Assembly (NCBI RefSeq): GCF_026239735.1
Contig: NZ_JAPIVT010000004.1
Span: 1 to 64,000 of the forward strand
Reading direction: 5' to 3'
DNA length: 64,000 nucleotides
Source: Pedobacter sp. MC2016-05
GTDB lineage: Bacteria > Bacteroidota > Bacteroidia > Sphingobacteriales > Sphingobacteriaceae
The notes below the pieces were generated by a model that was given only the letters and a program-made list of their open reading frames with translations, searched no databases and was not told the DNA's origin. A program made the position numbers and the translations under genes. Below, piece after piece: positions 26,890-35,999 of the stretch (position 1 is the first letter of the stretch; each line of letters starts with the position of its first letter).

Positions 26890-29800
26890 ATGAGTATCTC
26901 TACAACGAGCATAAAAAGGCCTGTTCTTGCCATTGTAATGAACCTGCTGATTGTCCTTTTCGGGATAATTGGTTATACATTTCTGGGCGTAAGGGAATTT
27001 CCTTCTATCGATCCGACAGTGGTTTCGGTGCGAACCTCCTACCCTGGAGCAAACTCTGATATCATTGAATCGCAGATTACGGAGCCTCTGGAAAAATCAA
27101 TCAACTCAATTGATGGGATTCGGAATATTTCTTCTTCAAGCAACCAGGGAACAAGTAACATTACAGTAGAGTTTAACCTCGATAAAAACATTGAGGAAGC
27201 AACAAATGATGTTCGCGATAAAGTTTCGCAGGCAGCAAGAAATTTACCCCGCGATATTGATGGTTTGCCAATTGTAAGCAAAGCTGATGCAAACTCTGAT
27301 CCTATCCTTTCCATGACGATACAGAGTGATAAGCGTAATACCTTGCAGCTTAGTGATTTTGCCGAAAATGTGATTGCCGATCGGATCCAAACCATTCCTG
27401 GTGTGAGTAGTGTACAAATTCAGGGACAACGGAAATATTCCATGCGAATCTGGATGGATCCAAATAAGTTAAGTGCCTACGGACTCACCTCTCAAGACAT
27501 TGTAACCGCACTAGATAATGAAAACGTAGAGCTGCCTTCGGGAAAAATTACAGGCGAAACGACCGAACTTACCGTGAAAACTTTGGGTAAACTGGTTAAT
27601 GAAGAACAGTTCAATAATCTGATTCTTAAATCAGATAGCAACCAGGTTGTTAAGCTTAAGGATGTTGGTTATGCAACTTTAGGCTCGGAAAATGAAGAAA
27701 CTGTGTTACGTGAATCTGGTAAACCAATGGTTGCCGTAGCCATCATTCCTCAACCTGGAGCTAATTACCTCGATATCAGTAAAGAATTTTATAATCGTTT
27801 TGATAAACTAAAGGCAGATATGCCTGATGACATTAAGCTGAATGTTTCGCTGGATAATACGTTATTTATTAAAAGATCGGTAACAGAGGTGGCTGAAACC
27901 ATCGGCCTATCCTTAGTTTTGGTAATCTTAATTATTTATCTTTTCTTCAGAGACTGGGGAATTGCTTTCAGACCGCTCATTGATATACCGGTATCCTTAA
28001 TTTTCACTTTTTTTGTGATGTACGCCTTCGGGTTTTCGATTAATGTTTTGAGTTTACTGGCAATTGTTTTAGCCACCGGTTTAGTGGTTGATGATGGGAT
28101 TGTAGTTACTGAAAACATTTTCAAAAAGGTTGAGGAAGGGATGTCGCCATTTGAAGCAGCAATTAAGGGCTCAAATGAAATTTTCTTTGCGGTAATATCC
28201 ATCTCTATCACACTTGCAGCTGTTTTCTTACCTGTAATTTTTTTACAGGGATTTGTTGGGAGATTATTTAGAGAGTTTGGAGTGGTAATTGGTGCCGCGG
28301 TATTAATTTCTGCCTTTGTATCGTTAACGTTAACTCCAATGTTAAATGCCTATCTGATGAAAAAGGGGGGGCATAAACCTTCTAAATTTTATAATTGGAC
28401 AGAGCCTTATTTCATTAAACTTAACGATGCTTATGCATCCAATCTGAATAAATTTTTAGATAAACGATGGCTTTCTATTCCCATTATTGTGGTATGTATG
28501 GGTTTGATTTTCTTATTCTGGAAGTTGTTGCCTAAAGAAACGGCCCCCTATGATGATCGAAGTGCTATCAATATGACGGCAACTTTGCCCGAGGGTGCGT
28601 CATTTACCTCGACAGATAAATTCATCATGAAATTAAATCAAATGGTGATCGATTCCGTTTCGGAGAAGAATGTAAATATTACCATTACAGCACCTGGTTT
28701 TGGTGGTGCGGGTTCAACAAATATGGGTTTCGTGAGGATGGGTTTGGTTGACCCTGAAAAACGTGAACGTTCGCAGAAAGAAATTGCTGACATGCTCACG
28801 AAAATCACGAAAAAATATACCGAAGGTAAAGTGATTGTTAATCAGCAGCCGACTATTTCTGTGGGTAGAAGAGGTGGTTTACCCATCAGTTATATCATTC
28901 AGGCACAAAATTTCGAAAAGTTAAGAGAGAAAGTACCTTTATTTATGGAAGCTGTTGCCAAAGATCCAACTTTTACTGTATCTGATGTTAACTTAAAATT
29001 CAATAAGCCAGAAATCAACCTGACTATAGATCGGGATAAAGCTAAAAACCTTGGTGTATCAATTTCTGCCATTGCACAAACGCTAAACCTCGGTTTAAGC
29101 GGTCAAAGGTTCTCTTACTTCTTTATGAATGGCAAACAATATCAGGTAATTGGTCAGTTTGACCGTGGCGATAGGAAAGATCCTTTGGATTTAAGTTCAG
29201 TTTACGTTCGTAGTGATAAAGGCGAATTAATCCAGCTTGATAATTTGGTTACGGCAAAAGAAGAAAGCAGTCCACCGCAATTATATAGAAATAATCGCTT
29301 CATTTCTGCAACCGTTTCTGCAGGTTTGGCACCAGGCAAAAGCATTGGCGAAGGAATAGATGCCATGGATAAAATTGCCGCCAGCGTTTTAGATGAGACT
29401 TTCTCTACCGATTTAAGCGGCGAATCAAGAGATTTTAAAGAAAGTTCTTCAAATACATTTTTCGCTTTTGGCTTAGCATTGTTGTTGGTTTATTTAATTT
29501 TATCAGCACAATTTGAAAGTTTTAAAGATCCTATCATTATCATTTTGACTGTTCCAATGGCGGTTGCAGGGGCATTTTTATCGCTTTGGTTGTGCGGTCA
29601 AAGCTGGAACATCTTCAGTCAGATTGGAACCATTATGCTAATTGGCTTGGTTACCAAAAATGGTATCTTAATCGTTGAGTTTGCCAATCAGCTAAAAGAA
29701 AAAGGTATGGCCATACCGGAGGCCATCCGCGAAGCATCGGTTTCTCGTTTACGTCCAATCTTAATGACTAGTTTGGCCATTGCCATAGGTGCACTGCCTA

Positions 29801-30000
29801 TCGCCCTGGCTTTGGGCGCGGCAGCAAAAAGCAGAATGAGTATGGGGACCGTAATTGTAGGCGGAACTTTATTTTCGCTGGTATTAACCCTTTTTGTAAT
29901 CCCAGCAATTTACTCGTACTGGGCAAAACCATACAAACCAAATAAACAACTAAAAGATGCTGACCGTTTTGAGCAAGAGGCAACACATATAGCAGAATAA
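26890..30000 (+). CDS. RND efflux pump permease (AcrB/MdtB type)
   Basis: Proton-driven inner membrane transporter, 1036 residues, with the typical plan of one membrane helix, a large periplasmic loop, six helices, a second large loop and five helices. The proton-relay aspartate pair is present in ATGLVVDDGIVVTENIF (about residues 397-413), and the HAE-1-like signatures FREFGVVIGAAVLISAFVSLTLTP (split across helices) and TKNGILIVEFANQ are clear. It sits two bases after the adaptor and one base before the tolC-like gene. The set would export drugs or toxic compounds; the substrate cannot be predicted. Confidence 0.95.
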   Translation: MSISTTSIKRPVLAIVMNLLIVLFGIIGYTFLGVREFPSIDPTVVSVRTSYPGANSDIIESQITEPLEKSINSIDGIRNISSSSNQGTSNITVEFNLDKNIEEATNDVRDKVSQAARNLPRDIDGLPIVSKADANSDPILSMTIQSDKRNTLQLSDFAENVIADRIQTIPGVSSVQIQGQRKYSMRIWMDPNKLSAYGLTSQDIVTALDNENVELPSGKITGETTELTVKTLGKLVNEEQFNNLILKSDSNQVVKLKDVGYATLGSENEETVLRESGKPMVAVAIIPQPGANYLDISKEFYNRFDKLKADMPDDIKLNVSLDNTLFIKRSVTEVAETIGLSLVLVILIIYLFFRDWGIAFRPLIDIPVSLIFTFFVMYAFGFSINVLSLLAIVLATGLVVDDGIVVTENIFKKVEEGMSPFEAAIKGSNEIFFAVISISITLAAVFLPVIFLQGFVGRLFREFGVVIGAAVLISAFVSLTLTPMLNAYLMKKGGHKPSKFYNWTEPYFIKLNDAYASNLNKFLDKRWLSIPIIVVCMGLIFLFWKLLPKETAPYDDRSAINMTATLPEGASFTSTDKFIMKLNQMVIDSVSEKNVNITITAPGFGGAGSTNMGFVRMGLVDPEKRERSQKEIADMLTKITKKYTEGKVIVNQQPTISVGRRGGLPISYIIQAQNFEKLREKVPLFMEAVAKDPTFTVSDVNLKFNKPEINLTIDRDKAKNLGVSISAIAQTLNLGLSGQRFSYFFMNGKQYQVIGQFDRGDRKDPLDLSSVYVRSDKGELIQLDNLVTAKEESSPPQLYRNNRFISATVSAGLAPGKSIGEGIDAMDKIAASVLDETFSTDLSGESRDFKESSSNTFFAFGLALLLVYLILSAQFESFKDPIIIILTVPMAVAGAFLSLWLCGQSWNIFSQIGTIMLIGLVTKNGILIVEFANQLKEKGMAIPEAIREASVSRLRPILMTSLAIAIGALPIALALGAAAKSRMSMGTVIVGGTLFSLVLTLFVIPAIYSYWAKPYKPNKQLKDADRFEQEATHIAE

Positions 30001-30001
30001 G

Positions 30002-31312
30002 ATGAGTAAGCAACTAACCATATCCATACTTTTTTGGTGCCTATCCATTTCCGGCTTTGCACAGGAAAAACTCAGCTTGCGGGAAGCCATCACCATTGCG
30101 CTTCAAAATAACTACGACATAAAAATCAGCAAGAACGAAATCAAGATTGCGCAAAACAACGCTAACGTTGGCAACGCAGGGATGCTGCCCACCATTGATG
30201 GGGTTTACAGTAACGGTGGAAGCATTCAAAATACCAGGCAAACACCCGTAACCGGAGAAGACAGAGTGATTCGCGGAGCGAGAAGTACCAATAATAGTTA
30301 TGGCGCCGATTTAAACTGGACAATCTTTGATGGCTTTACAATGTTTGCCAACTACGATCGTTTAAAAGAATTACAGAAACAAGGAGAAATAAATGCCCGG
30401 CTTACCATTCTAACTACCGTAGCTGATGTAATTACAGCTTATTATGATATCGTAAGGCAACAACAATTACTGGTAGCCGCCGATAGTGCCATTGACGTTT
30501 CGCTATGGCGCGGCAATATCGCTAAAACTAAATTACAACTGGGACGAGGGTCAAAATTAGACGTATTAACTGCCCAGGTAGATTATAATACCGATACTTC
30601 GAACTTCATTCAAATTAAGAATTTTCTTCAGGTGGCTAAGGTTCGTTTAAATCAGTTATTGGTTAGAGATATTAGCACTGACTTTACTGTTGCAGACAGT
30701 ATAGATGTTGATAAGGGAATTCTATTTAGCAAACAGGCAGAACTTGCGGAGCTACAAAATCCAAACGTACAAAATGCGTTTATCAATCAAAAAATTGCTT
30801 CATTAAACCTCAAAGCCATTAAAGGGGCAAGATATCCGGCAATTAGTTTGAACTCGGGTTACAGTAGGGCCAAAAGCACAAGTCCGACAGGGTTTAACCA
30901 GCGTTTTGCAGCAAATGGTTTTACCTACGGGGTAACGGCCAGTTTAAATTTATTTAATGGTTTTTTGCAGCGTCAACAAGAGCGCAATGCCAAAATCGAC
31001 ATTGAAAATTCATCGCTGAATTTGAGCAAAACTAAACTTGATGTAAAGTCACAATTGTTAACCGCGTACCAAAACTACGCAACCTATCTTGATTTGATTA
31101 AACTGGAACAACGTAACGTAGATATTGCGAAAGAGAATTTAGATATTACCATGGCCAAATATAAATTAGGAAGTATTGCCCCGTTGGAGCTTAGAGAGGC
31201 ACAACGCAATGCCATTGACGCAAAAAATCGTTTTATCGAGATGCAATATCAGGCTAAAATTGCAGAAACCACCTTGAAAGAGATTAGTGGCAACGTAGAT
31301 TTATCCAATTAA
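30002..31312 (+). CDS. TolC-family outer membrane efflux protein
   Basis: 436-residue outer membrane channel component. Signal peptide ending SGFAQEK (about residue 20), then two outer membrane efflux protein repeats (about 25-215 and 235-430) rich in long helices, for example LSLREAITIALQNNYDIKISKNEIKIA in the first and LDITMAKYKLGSIAPLELREAQ in the second. No lipobox cysteine. Begins one base after the RND permease stop codon, so it is translationally linked and completes the tripartite pump. Confidence 0.93.
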   Translation: MSKQLTISILFWCLSISGFAQEKLSLREAITIALQNNYDIKISKNEIKIAQNNANVGNAGMLPTIDGVYSNGGSIQNTRQTPVTGEDRVIRGARSTNNSYGADLNWTIFDGFTMFANYDRLKELQKQGEINARLTILTTVADVITAYYDIVRQQQLLVAADSAIDVSLWRGNIAKTKLQLGRGSKLDVLTAQVDYNTDTSNFIQIKNFLQVAKVRLNQLLVRDISTDFTVADSIDVDKGILFSKQAELAELQNPNVQNAFINQKIASLNLKAIKGARYPAISLNSGYSRAKSTSPTGFNQRFAANGFTYGVTASLNLFNGFLQRQQERNAKIDIENSSLNLSKTKLDVKSQLLTAYQNYATYLDLIKLEQRNVDIAKENLDITMAKYKLGSIAPLELREAQRNAIDAKNRFIEMQYQAKIAETTLKEISGNVDLSN

Positions 31313-31329
31313 TTTTTATATTTATTCCT

Positions 31330-32223
31330 ATGATACTTGTTGCAGATAGTGGCTCTTCGAAAACAGATTGGATGGGCTATCTTAATGGCGAAACCATAAA
31401 ATTTAACACTCCCGGTATAAATCCTTACTTTTTAAGCGAGCAGGATATTAGCAAGCTAATTTCGAAAAACGAAACGGTGATGCAATATGCAGAACAAGTA
31501 AAAGAGATATACTTTTTCGGTGCAGGTTGTTCGTCGCCTGATAAGCACGAGGTGGTATCGAATGGCTTATCGGAGATATTTAAAAACGCTTTTATTTCAG
31601 TAGATCATGATCTTTTAGGATCCGTTTATGCTACTTGTGGCAATGCAGAAGGATTGAATTGTATTTTAGGCACTGGCTCAAACATTTGTTATTTCGATGG
31701 TAAAAAAATCCACGATGGCCATCATGGTTTAGGTTATGTTCTAGGTGATGAAGGCTCTGGAACATTTTTCGGTAAAAAAGTATTGCTTGCTTATTTATAC
31801 AACAAAATGCCCTCCGGTTTAGCCGCAACGTTTAAAAAAGCTTTCCCGACAGAAAAAGACCAGATTATTACTAATGTATATCAGAAACCTTTTCCAAACA
31901 TTTATTTGGCCAGCTTTAGCCGTTTTATGGCCAGTAACAGAGAACATCCTTTTATTCAGGATATTTTAAGAACAGGCTTTCAAGAATTTGTTGATACCAA
32001 TATAAAAGATTATCCAAAGCATAAAGATGTTCCTTGTCATTTTGTAGGTTCGATAGCTTTTTACTATCAAGATGAGTTGGTGGAAGTTTTGCAAGCTAAT
32101 GGAATTGAGCCAGGCAAAATTTTACAAAAGCCAATAGAAGACTTGTTTAACTTCATTCTTCAAAAGGAAGGAATTGTACAACAAGCTGGCGAAACCGATA
32201 GCATTATTTCTAAGATAAACTAA
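31330..32223 (+). CDS. N-acetylglucosamine kinase-like protein (BadF/BadG/BcrA/BcrD ATPase family)
   Basis: ASKHA-fold sugar kinase of 297 residues. The phosphate-1 loop is VADSGSSKTDW (residues about 4-14), a phosphate-2-like loop is LGTGSNICYFDG, and the adenosine region includes GLGYVLGDEGSGTFFGKK. The family phosphorylates N-acetylglucosamine or glucosamine from cell-wall recycling or chitin. It lies 17 bases after the tolC-like gene and may ride on the efflux transcript, though a functional link is not obvious. Cytoplasmic. Substrate specificity is inferred from family only. Confidence 0.85.
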   Translation: MILVADSGSSKTDWMGYLNGETIKFNTPGINPYFLSEQDISKLISKNETVMQYAEQVKEIYFFGAGCSSPDKHEVVSNGLSEIFKNAFISVDHDLLGSVYATCGNAEGLNCILGTGSNICYFDGKKIHDGHHGLGYVLGDEGSGTFFGKKVLLAYLYNKMPSGLAATFKKAFPTEKDQIITNVYQKPFPNIYLASFSRFMASNREHPFIQDILRTGFQEFVDTNIKDYPKHKDVPCHFVGSIAFYYQDELVEVLQANGIEPGKILQKPIEDLFNFILQKEGIVQQAGETDSIISKIN

Positions 32224-32235
32224 ACGTTAAATTTT

Positions 32236-32269
32236 TTTGAAGATTTTAAACATAACAATATACATTTTG
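32236..32269 (+). promoter_or_regulatory. Putative promoter of the CheY-like regulator
   Basis: TTTG at 32236-32239, 21 bases, then TACATTTTG at 32261-32269, one base longer than TAnnTTTG. The box ends 36 bases before the start codon. Confidence 0.45.
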
Positions 32270-32305
32270 TTATAATTTTAAGGGCGCATAAATTGCTTTA
32301 AATAT

Positions 32306-32698
32306 ATGAAGAGAATATTGGTAGTTGACGACGACATTGAGGTTTTAGAAACCATACAGTTAATACTCGAAATTGGTGGCTTTAAAGTTTCGGCACTAAA
32401 TGATGGCGAAGAAGTTTTTAACAGAATTGAGAGTTTCAATCCAGATTTAATTTTACTTGATATTTCTTTGGGCCATATTGATGGCAGGATATTGTGCGAG
32501 CAATTGAAATCAATAGAAAGTACTTCTAAAATTCCCATCTTATTGATATCTGGCTTATATGATCAGAAAGATTTTACAACCCTTAATTATGGTCAGGATG
32601 ACTTCTTATCGAAACCTTTCCAAATGGATGTTTTACTGAAGAAGATTACCAAAATATTAAGCCTAGAAGAAAACGAACCAAGCTTTTTGTTGAACTAA
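32306..32698 (+). CDS. Single-domain response regulator (CheY-like)
   Basis: 130 residues consisting only of a receiver domain: acidic pocket VVDDD (residues 6-10), phospho-acceptor D52 in LILLDISLG, conserved Ser in LLISGL and K103 in LSKPF. There is no output domain, so it must act by protein contact or in a phosphorelay. No kinase is adjacent. It has its own promoter-like sequence and a strong terminator after it, so it is a single-gene unit. Confidence 0.9.
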   Translation: MKRILVVDDDIEVLETIQLILEIGGFKVSALNDGEEVFNRIESFNPDLILLDISLGHIDGRILCEQLKSIESTSKIPILLISGLYDQKDFTTLNYGQDDFLSKPFQMDVLLKKITKILSLEENEPSFLLN

Positions 32699-32720
32699 AA
32701 AGAGACTTGAAAAAAATACA

Positions 32721-32750
32721 GCCAAGGAGACAAAACTTCTTGGCTTTTTT
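32721..32750 (+). terminator. Rho-independent terminator after the CheY-like gene
   Basis: Stem GCCAAGGAG / CTTCTTGGC with a six-base loop and a U6 tail, 22 bases past the stop codon. Confidence 0.85.
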
Positions 32751-32753
32751 ATT

Positions 32754-33101
32754 TCAGCTGATGACTAAAATCCCTCTTGAAGCTAAAGATGACGACTTTT
32801 TCAAGAATAGTTTAATGTATCGATCAGTGAGGATACCGACCGATAGGATAAAATATTGAGGCATGTTTAATGCGGTCGTCATTGCGACGGTTAATTTATT
32901 TCATGAAAATCAATATAAATGTCGTTAAGAACGGTCGTCATTGCGAGGCACGAAGCAATCTCATTTCATAAAATAATGCTTAACCGTTCGCTTCAGATAG
33001 ATGATGCTACTTATTGCAAAATTCACCTGTCAATTTGGCAAACAAAAAGCTTTGGAACAAGCCTTGATATGCAGGATGTAGATTAAACAATTTATTTACA
33101 T
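32754..33101. other. Intergenic region upstream of htpG
   Basis: About 350 bases with no recognisable gene. It holds two copies of the dispersed repeat (see 32873-32961). No heat-shock operator (CIRCE-like) and no clear TAnnTTTG promoter were found before htpG. Confidence 0.5.
32873..32961. repeat. Two direct copies of the dispersed GTCATTGCGAGG repeat
   Basis: A 15-base direct repeat, CGGTCGTCATTGCGA, occurs at 32873-32887 and 32932-32946. The second copy runs on and is identical over 25 bases (32937-32961) to 14690-14714 in the fad operon. Here the copies are direct and the first is cut short, unlike the inverted pair in the fad operon. Confidence 0.75.
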
Positions 33102-34988
33102 ATGAGCATACAAGAAAAAGGAAATATCTCGATACATACCGAGAATATTTTCCCGATAATTAAGAAGTTTTTATACTCTGACAACGAAATTTTTCTTCGT
33201 GAGTTGGTTTCTAACGCAGTAGATGCGGTTCAGAAAATTAAAAGACTTGGTTCATTAGGTCAGTTTAACGGCGAAGTGGGCCAACCTTTGGTACAGGTTG
33301 CGGTTGATAAAGACGCTAAAACCATTACCATAAGCGACAATGGTTTGGGGATGACTGCCGAAGAAATTAAAAAGTACATCAATCAAGTTGCATTTTCTGG
33401 CGCAAGTGAATTTGTAGAAAAATTTAAAGATGCTAAAGATGCCAACGAAATCATCGGTAAATTCGGTTTGGGTTTTTACTCGGCTTTCATGGTTGCTGAT
33501 TTAGTTGAAATTCAAACCTTATCTTACCAGGACGGGGCAGAACCAGCTCGTTGGGTGTGCGATGGAAGTACTGAATTCGAAATTACTGAAGGAACTAAAA
33601 CTACCCGTGGTACCGATATTATTCTTCATGTAAATAAAGATTCGGAAGAGTTTTTAGCGGAATCGAAACTGCAGGAAATCCTTGATAAATACGCTAAATT
33701 TTTACCTGTTCCTATCAAATTCGGCACCAAAAATGAATCTGTTGAGGACGGTGAAGATGAAGAAGGCAAGAAAAAATATAAAGACGTAGAAGTTGATAAT
33801 ATCATCAATACGACTAATCCAATCTGGACAAAAGCACCTGCAGATTTGTCAGACGAAGATTATCTAAACTTCTATCGCGAGTTGTATCCATTTAGTGAAG
33901 AGCCATTGTTCTGGATTCACTTAAACGTAGATTATCCATTTAATTTAACTGGTGTATTGTATTTCCCTAAGTTGAAGAACGACTTCGAAATGCAACGCAA
34001 CAAAATCAAATTATATTCTCGCCAGGTATTTATTACCGATGAGGTGAAAGATATCGTTCCTGAGTTTTTGATGTTGTTACACGGCGTAATCGATTCTCCC
34101 GATATCCCACTAAACGTATCGCGTAGTTTCTTACAAGCAGATAGCAATGTTAAAAAAATCAACAACTATATCACCAAGAAAGTTGCTGACAAATTATCGG
34201 AACTGTTTAACAAAGACCGTAAATCTTTCGAAGATAAATGGAAAGATATCGGCTTGTTCGTTAAATATGGCATGATTAGCGAAGAGAAATTCTACGATAA
34301 AGCCAAAGATTTCGCCTTGGTTGGAAACACTAAAAACGAACTATTTACTTTAAACGAATACAAAGAGAAGGTTTCGCCACTGCAAACTGATAAAAACGGA
34401 ACAGTGGTTTATCTATATTCCAACGATGCTTCTAAACAAGATGCTTTCATTCAATCGGCCAATAAAAAAGATTATGATGTATTGGTTTTAGATTCACCAA
34501 TTGATAATCATTTTATTCAGCAACTAGAGCAAAAGCTAGAAAAAACTTCTATTAAACGTGTTGATTCGAGCGTTGCTGATAAGTTAATTGAGAAAGACGA
34601 AGTTAACGAACATGTGTTAAGTGAAGATCAGGTAAAGGAAGTGACCACAATTTTTGAGAAAGCAATTACCAAACCAGGTATGCAGGTAGAAGTGGTGGCG
34701 CTAAACCCTGATGAATTACCGGTAACCATAACCATGGATGAATTTATGCGTCGCATGAAAGATATGGCTGCAATGGGAGGTGGAATGGGCTTTTACGGCC
34801 AAATGCCTGATAGCTATAAAGTGGCTATTAATGGCAACCACAAGTTGGTAAGCAAAATTCTAAAAGCAGAAGGCGAAGAGCAAAGTAATTTGGCTAAGCA
34901 AGCTGTAGATTTAGCTTTATTAGCGCAAGGCATGTTAACGGGTGCAGAACTAACAGCATTTGTGAGCAGAAGCGTTGAACTGATTTAA
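33102..34988 (+). CDS. htpG: Molecular chaperone HtpG (Hsp90)
   Basis: ATP-dependent cytosolic chaperone, 628 residues as usual for bacterial Hsp90. The N-terminal GHKL ATPase domain has NEIFLRELVSNAVDAV (the Glu and Asn that bind ATP-Mg), DNGLGMT and GKFGLGFYSAFMVAD. The middle domain carries the catalytic-loop region LNVSRSFLQADSN (about 344-356), and the C-terminal dimerisation domain follows. A Met/Gly-rich stretch MAAMGGGMGFYGQMP lies near residue 555-570 in the C-terminal domain. Monocistronic, with a terminator 20 bases past the stop codon. Confidence 0.96.
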   Translation: MSIQEKGNISIHTENIFPIIKKFLYSDNEIFLRELVSNAVDAVQKIKRLGSLGQFNGEVGQPLVQVAVDKDAKTITISDNGLGMTAEEIKKYINQVAFSGASEFVEKFKDAKDANEIIGKFGLGFYSAFMVADLVEIQTLSYQDGAEPARWVCDGSTEFEITEGTKTTRGTDIILHVNKDSEEFLAESKLQEILDKYAKFLPVPIKFGTKNESVEDGEDEEGKKKYKDVEVDNIINTTNPIWTKAPADLSDEDYLNFYRELYPFSEEPLFWIHLNVDYPFNLTGVLYFPKLKNDFEMQRNKIKLYSRQVFITDEVKDIVPEFLMLLHGVIDSPDIPLNVSRSFLQADSNVKKINNYITKKVADKLSELFNKDRKSFEDKWKDIGLFVKYGMISEEKFYDKAKDFALVGNTKNELFTLNEYKEKVSPLQTDKNGTVVYLYSNDASKQDAFIQSANKKDYDVLVLDSPIDNHFIQQLEQKLEKTSIKRVDSSVADKLIEKDEVNEHVLSEDQVKEVTTIFEKAITKPGMQVEVVALNPDELPVTITMDEFMRRMKDMAAMGGGMGFYGQMPDSYKVAINGNHKLVSKILKAEGEEQSNLAKQAVDLALLAQGMLTGAELTAFVSRSVELI

Positions 34989-35007
34989 TTCACAATAACG
35001 ATTATTT

Positions 35008-35042
35008 AAAAAGGGAGAAGCCGAAAGACTCCTCCCTTTTTT
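35008..35042 (+). terminator. Rho-independent terminator after htpG
   Basis: Stem AAAAAGGGAG / CTCCCTTTTT around a GCCGAAAGACTC-type loop, then T run. Confidence 0.8.
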
Positions 35043-35046
35043 GGGC

Positions 35047-35094
35047 ACAAAAAAACCCCGCAAAGGGACTTTAGTTCCTCTAGAATTTCGGGGC
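35047..35094 (-). terminator. Terminator after the HsdR-N-like gene
   Basis: On the minus strand AGCCCCG ... CGGGG with an internal AACTAAAGT / partial second stem, followed by U7. It stands back to back with the htpG terminator. Confidence 0.75.
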
Positions 35095-35114
35095 TCTTAG
35101 ATCAAATAAATATA

Positions 35115-35603
35115 TTAACTGGCTACAGACTTTTGCTCAACGTTAAAGTAATCTTTATGTTCTTCAATCAATTTTGCAATTGTCGCAGCTTTAGTATCAG
35201 TAATTTTAAACTCAAATAATGGCTGCTGATTTTTTTTCGATTTAACCATTTTCTCGGTATAGAAGCGATAAACCAAACCATTTGTGAGCAAACCGTATTT
35301 TGCCTTAGTTTTACGAAAATACTTTGATAAACGAGAATCGTGGATATCAAGACTATCCTCATGGTGCTTACATTCCACCAAAATAGTTGGCTCACCATCT
35401 TTCATAATGGTGTAGTCTACTTTCTTACTTTTTTTAACACCAAAATCCAAAACCGCTTCAGATTGAACTTCTGAAGGATCAAATCCTAAAATTTGAATAA
35501 ATGGCATTACCAATGCATTCCTGGTTAAGTCTTCATTTTGAACTTGAGGAAGCATCTTCTTAATTCTTACTGCAAACTGACCGATTTCGTCTTTAAGTTC
35601 CAT
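35115..35603 (-). CDS. Orphan type I restriction HsdR N-terminal-like nuclease domain protein
   Basis: 162-residue protein made of the HsdR-N (HSDR_N_2) domain alone. The PD-(D/E)xK layout is visible: D63 in KKVDYTIM and E77/K79 in ILVECKHH, followed by the helix with DSRLSKYFRKT and the strand YGLLTNGLVYRFY. There is no helicase part and no hsdM or hsdS nearby, so this is not a restriction system as such. Single-domain proteins like this are widespread in Bacteroidota with no known role. It has its own terminator and stands alone. Confidence 0.82.
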   Translation of the reverse strand: MELKDEIGQFAVRIKKMLPQVQNEDLTRNALVMPFIQILGFDPSEVQSEAVLDFGVKKSKKVDYTIMKDGEPTILVECKHHEDSLDIHDSRLSKYFRKTKAKYGLLTNGLVYRFYTEKMVKSKKNQQPLFEFKITDTKAATIAKLIEEHKDYFNVEQKSVAS

Positions 35604-35999
35604 GTTGAGTATTTGTAATTTGTATGTTTTTCATTTGTGTTGTACCAACTTCACTTACACTTCCAACTATTAGCTGATCCCAGTATTGTATGGCCTGTTT
35701 TTAATTTTCTTATCCACAGGCTACACAAGCTTGGGTAGGCAGATGTAAAGGGTTAATTAATCTATTTACTTTTTAGAGGTAAATCCATTAATTATCTGTT
35801 TTTGGCAAACAGTCTAAAGATTATTAAAAAGAAATGAGTAAGTTATTTTTTTACATCAACCATGTGGATTATTACACGAAACCAAGATTTTCTTGTAGTA
35901 AGAAAACGGCAACCAGGCTTTTTTTTAGGCAAGAAGTAATTTGATTATATTTTTCTTTAACTTGCATTAAAATCATTCCAAACTCATATTTATCATATC
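35604..35999. other. Divergent intergenic region before the LytTR regulator
   Basis: About 400 very A+T-rich bases between divergently transcribed genes. It contains one perfect DnaA-box-like TTATCCACA (35710-35718) and a one-mismatch copy in reverse near 35863-35871. No gene, terminator or TAnnTTTG promoter with good spacing was found. Confidence 0.5.

Noticed and set aside
25790-31312. RND efflux operon as the exporter for the LanB product
   Set aside because: It is more than 5 kb away with several unrelated genes and terminators between, and tripartite RND pumps of this type are common housekeeping exporters.
32306-32698. CheY-like protein as part of a chemotaxis operon
   Set aside because: No che, mcp or motility genes lie in the window and the gene is a single-gene unit.
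35115-35603. Type I restriction-modification system
   Set aside because: Only the nuclease-like N-terminal domain is present; no helicase, methylase or specificity subunit is in the window.
35603-35675. A 23-codon Cys-containing ORF on the plus strand starting at the HsdR-N-like gene start codon
   Set aside because: Too short, overlaps the start of the opposite-strand gene, and has no promoter or leader-like features.
35710-35871. A perfect DnaA-box-like TTATCCACA and a one-mismatch copy in a divergent, A+T-rich gap, suggesting a replication origin
   Set aside because: The same 9-mer also occurs inside genes near 39596 and 42194, as expected by chance in such A+T-rich DNA; there is no cluster of boxes and no origin-linked gene nearby. 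GC skew of the whole chromosome would decide.
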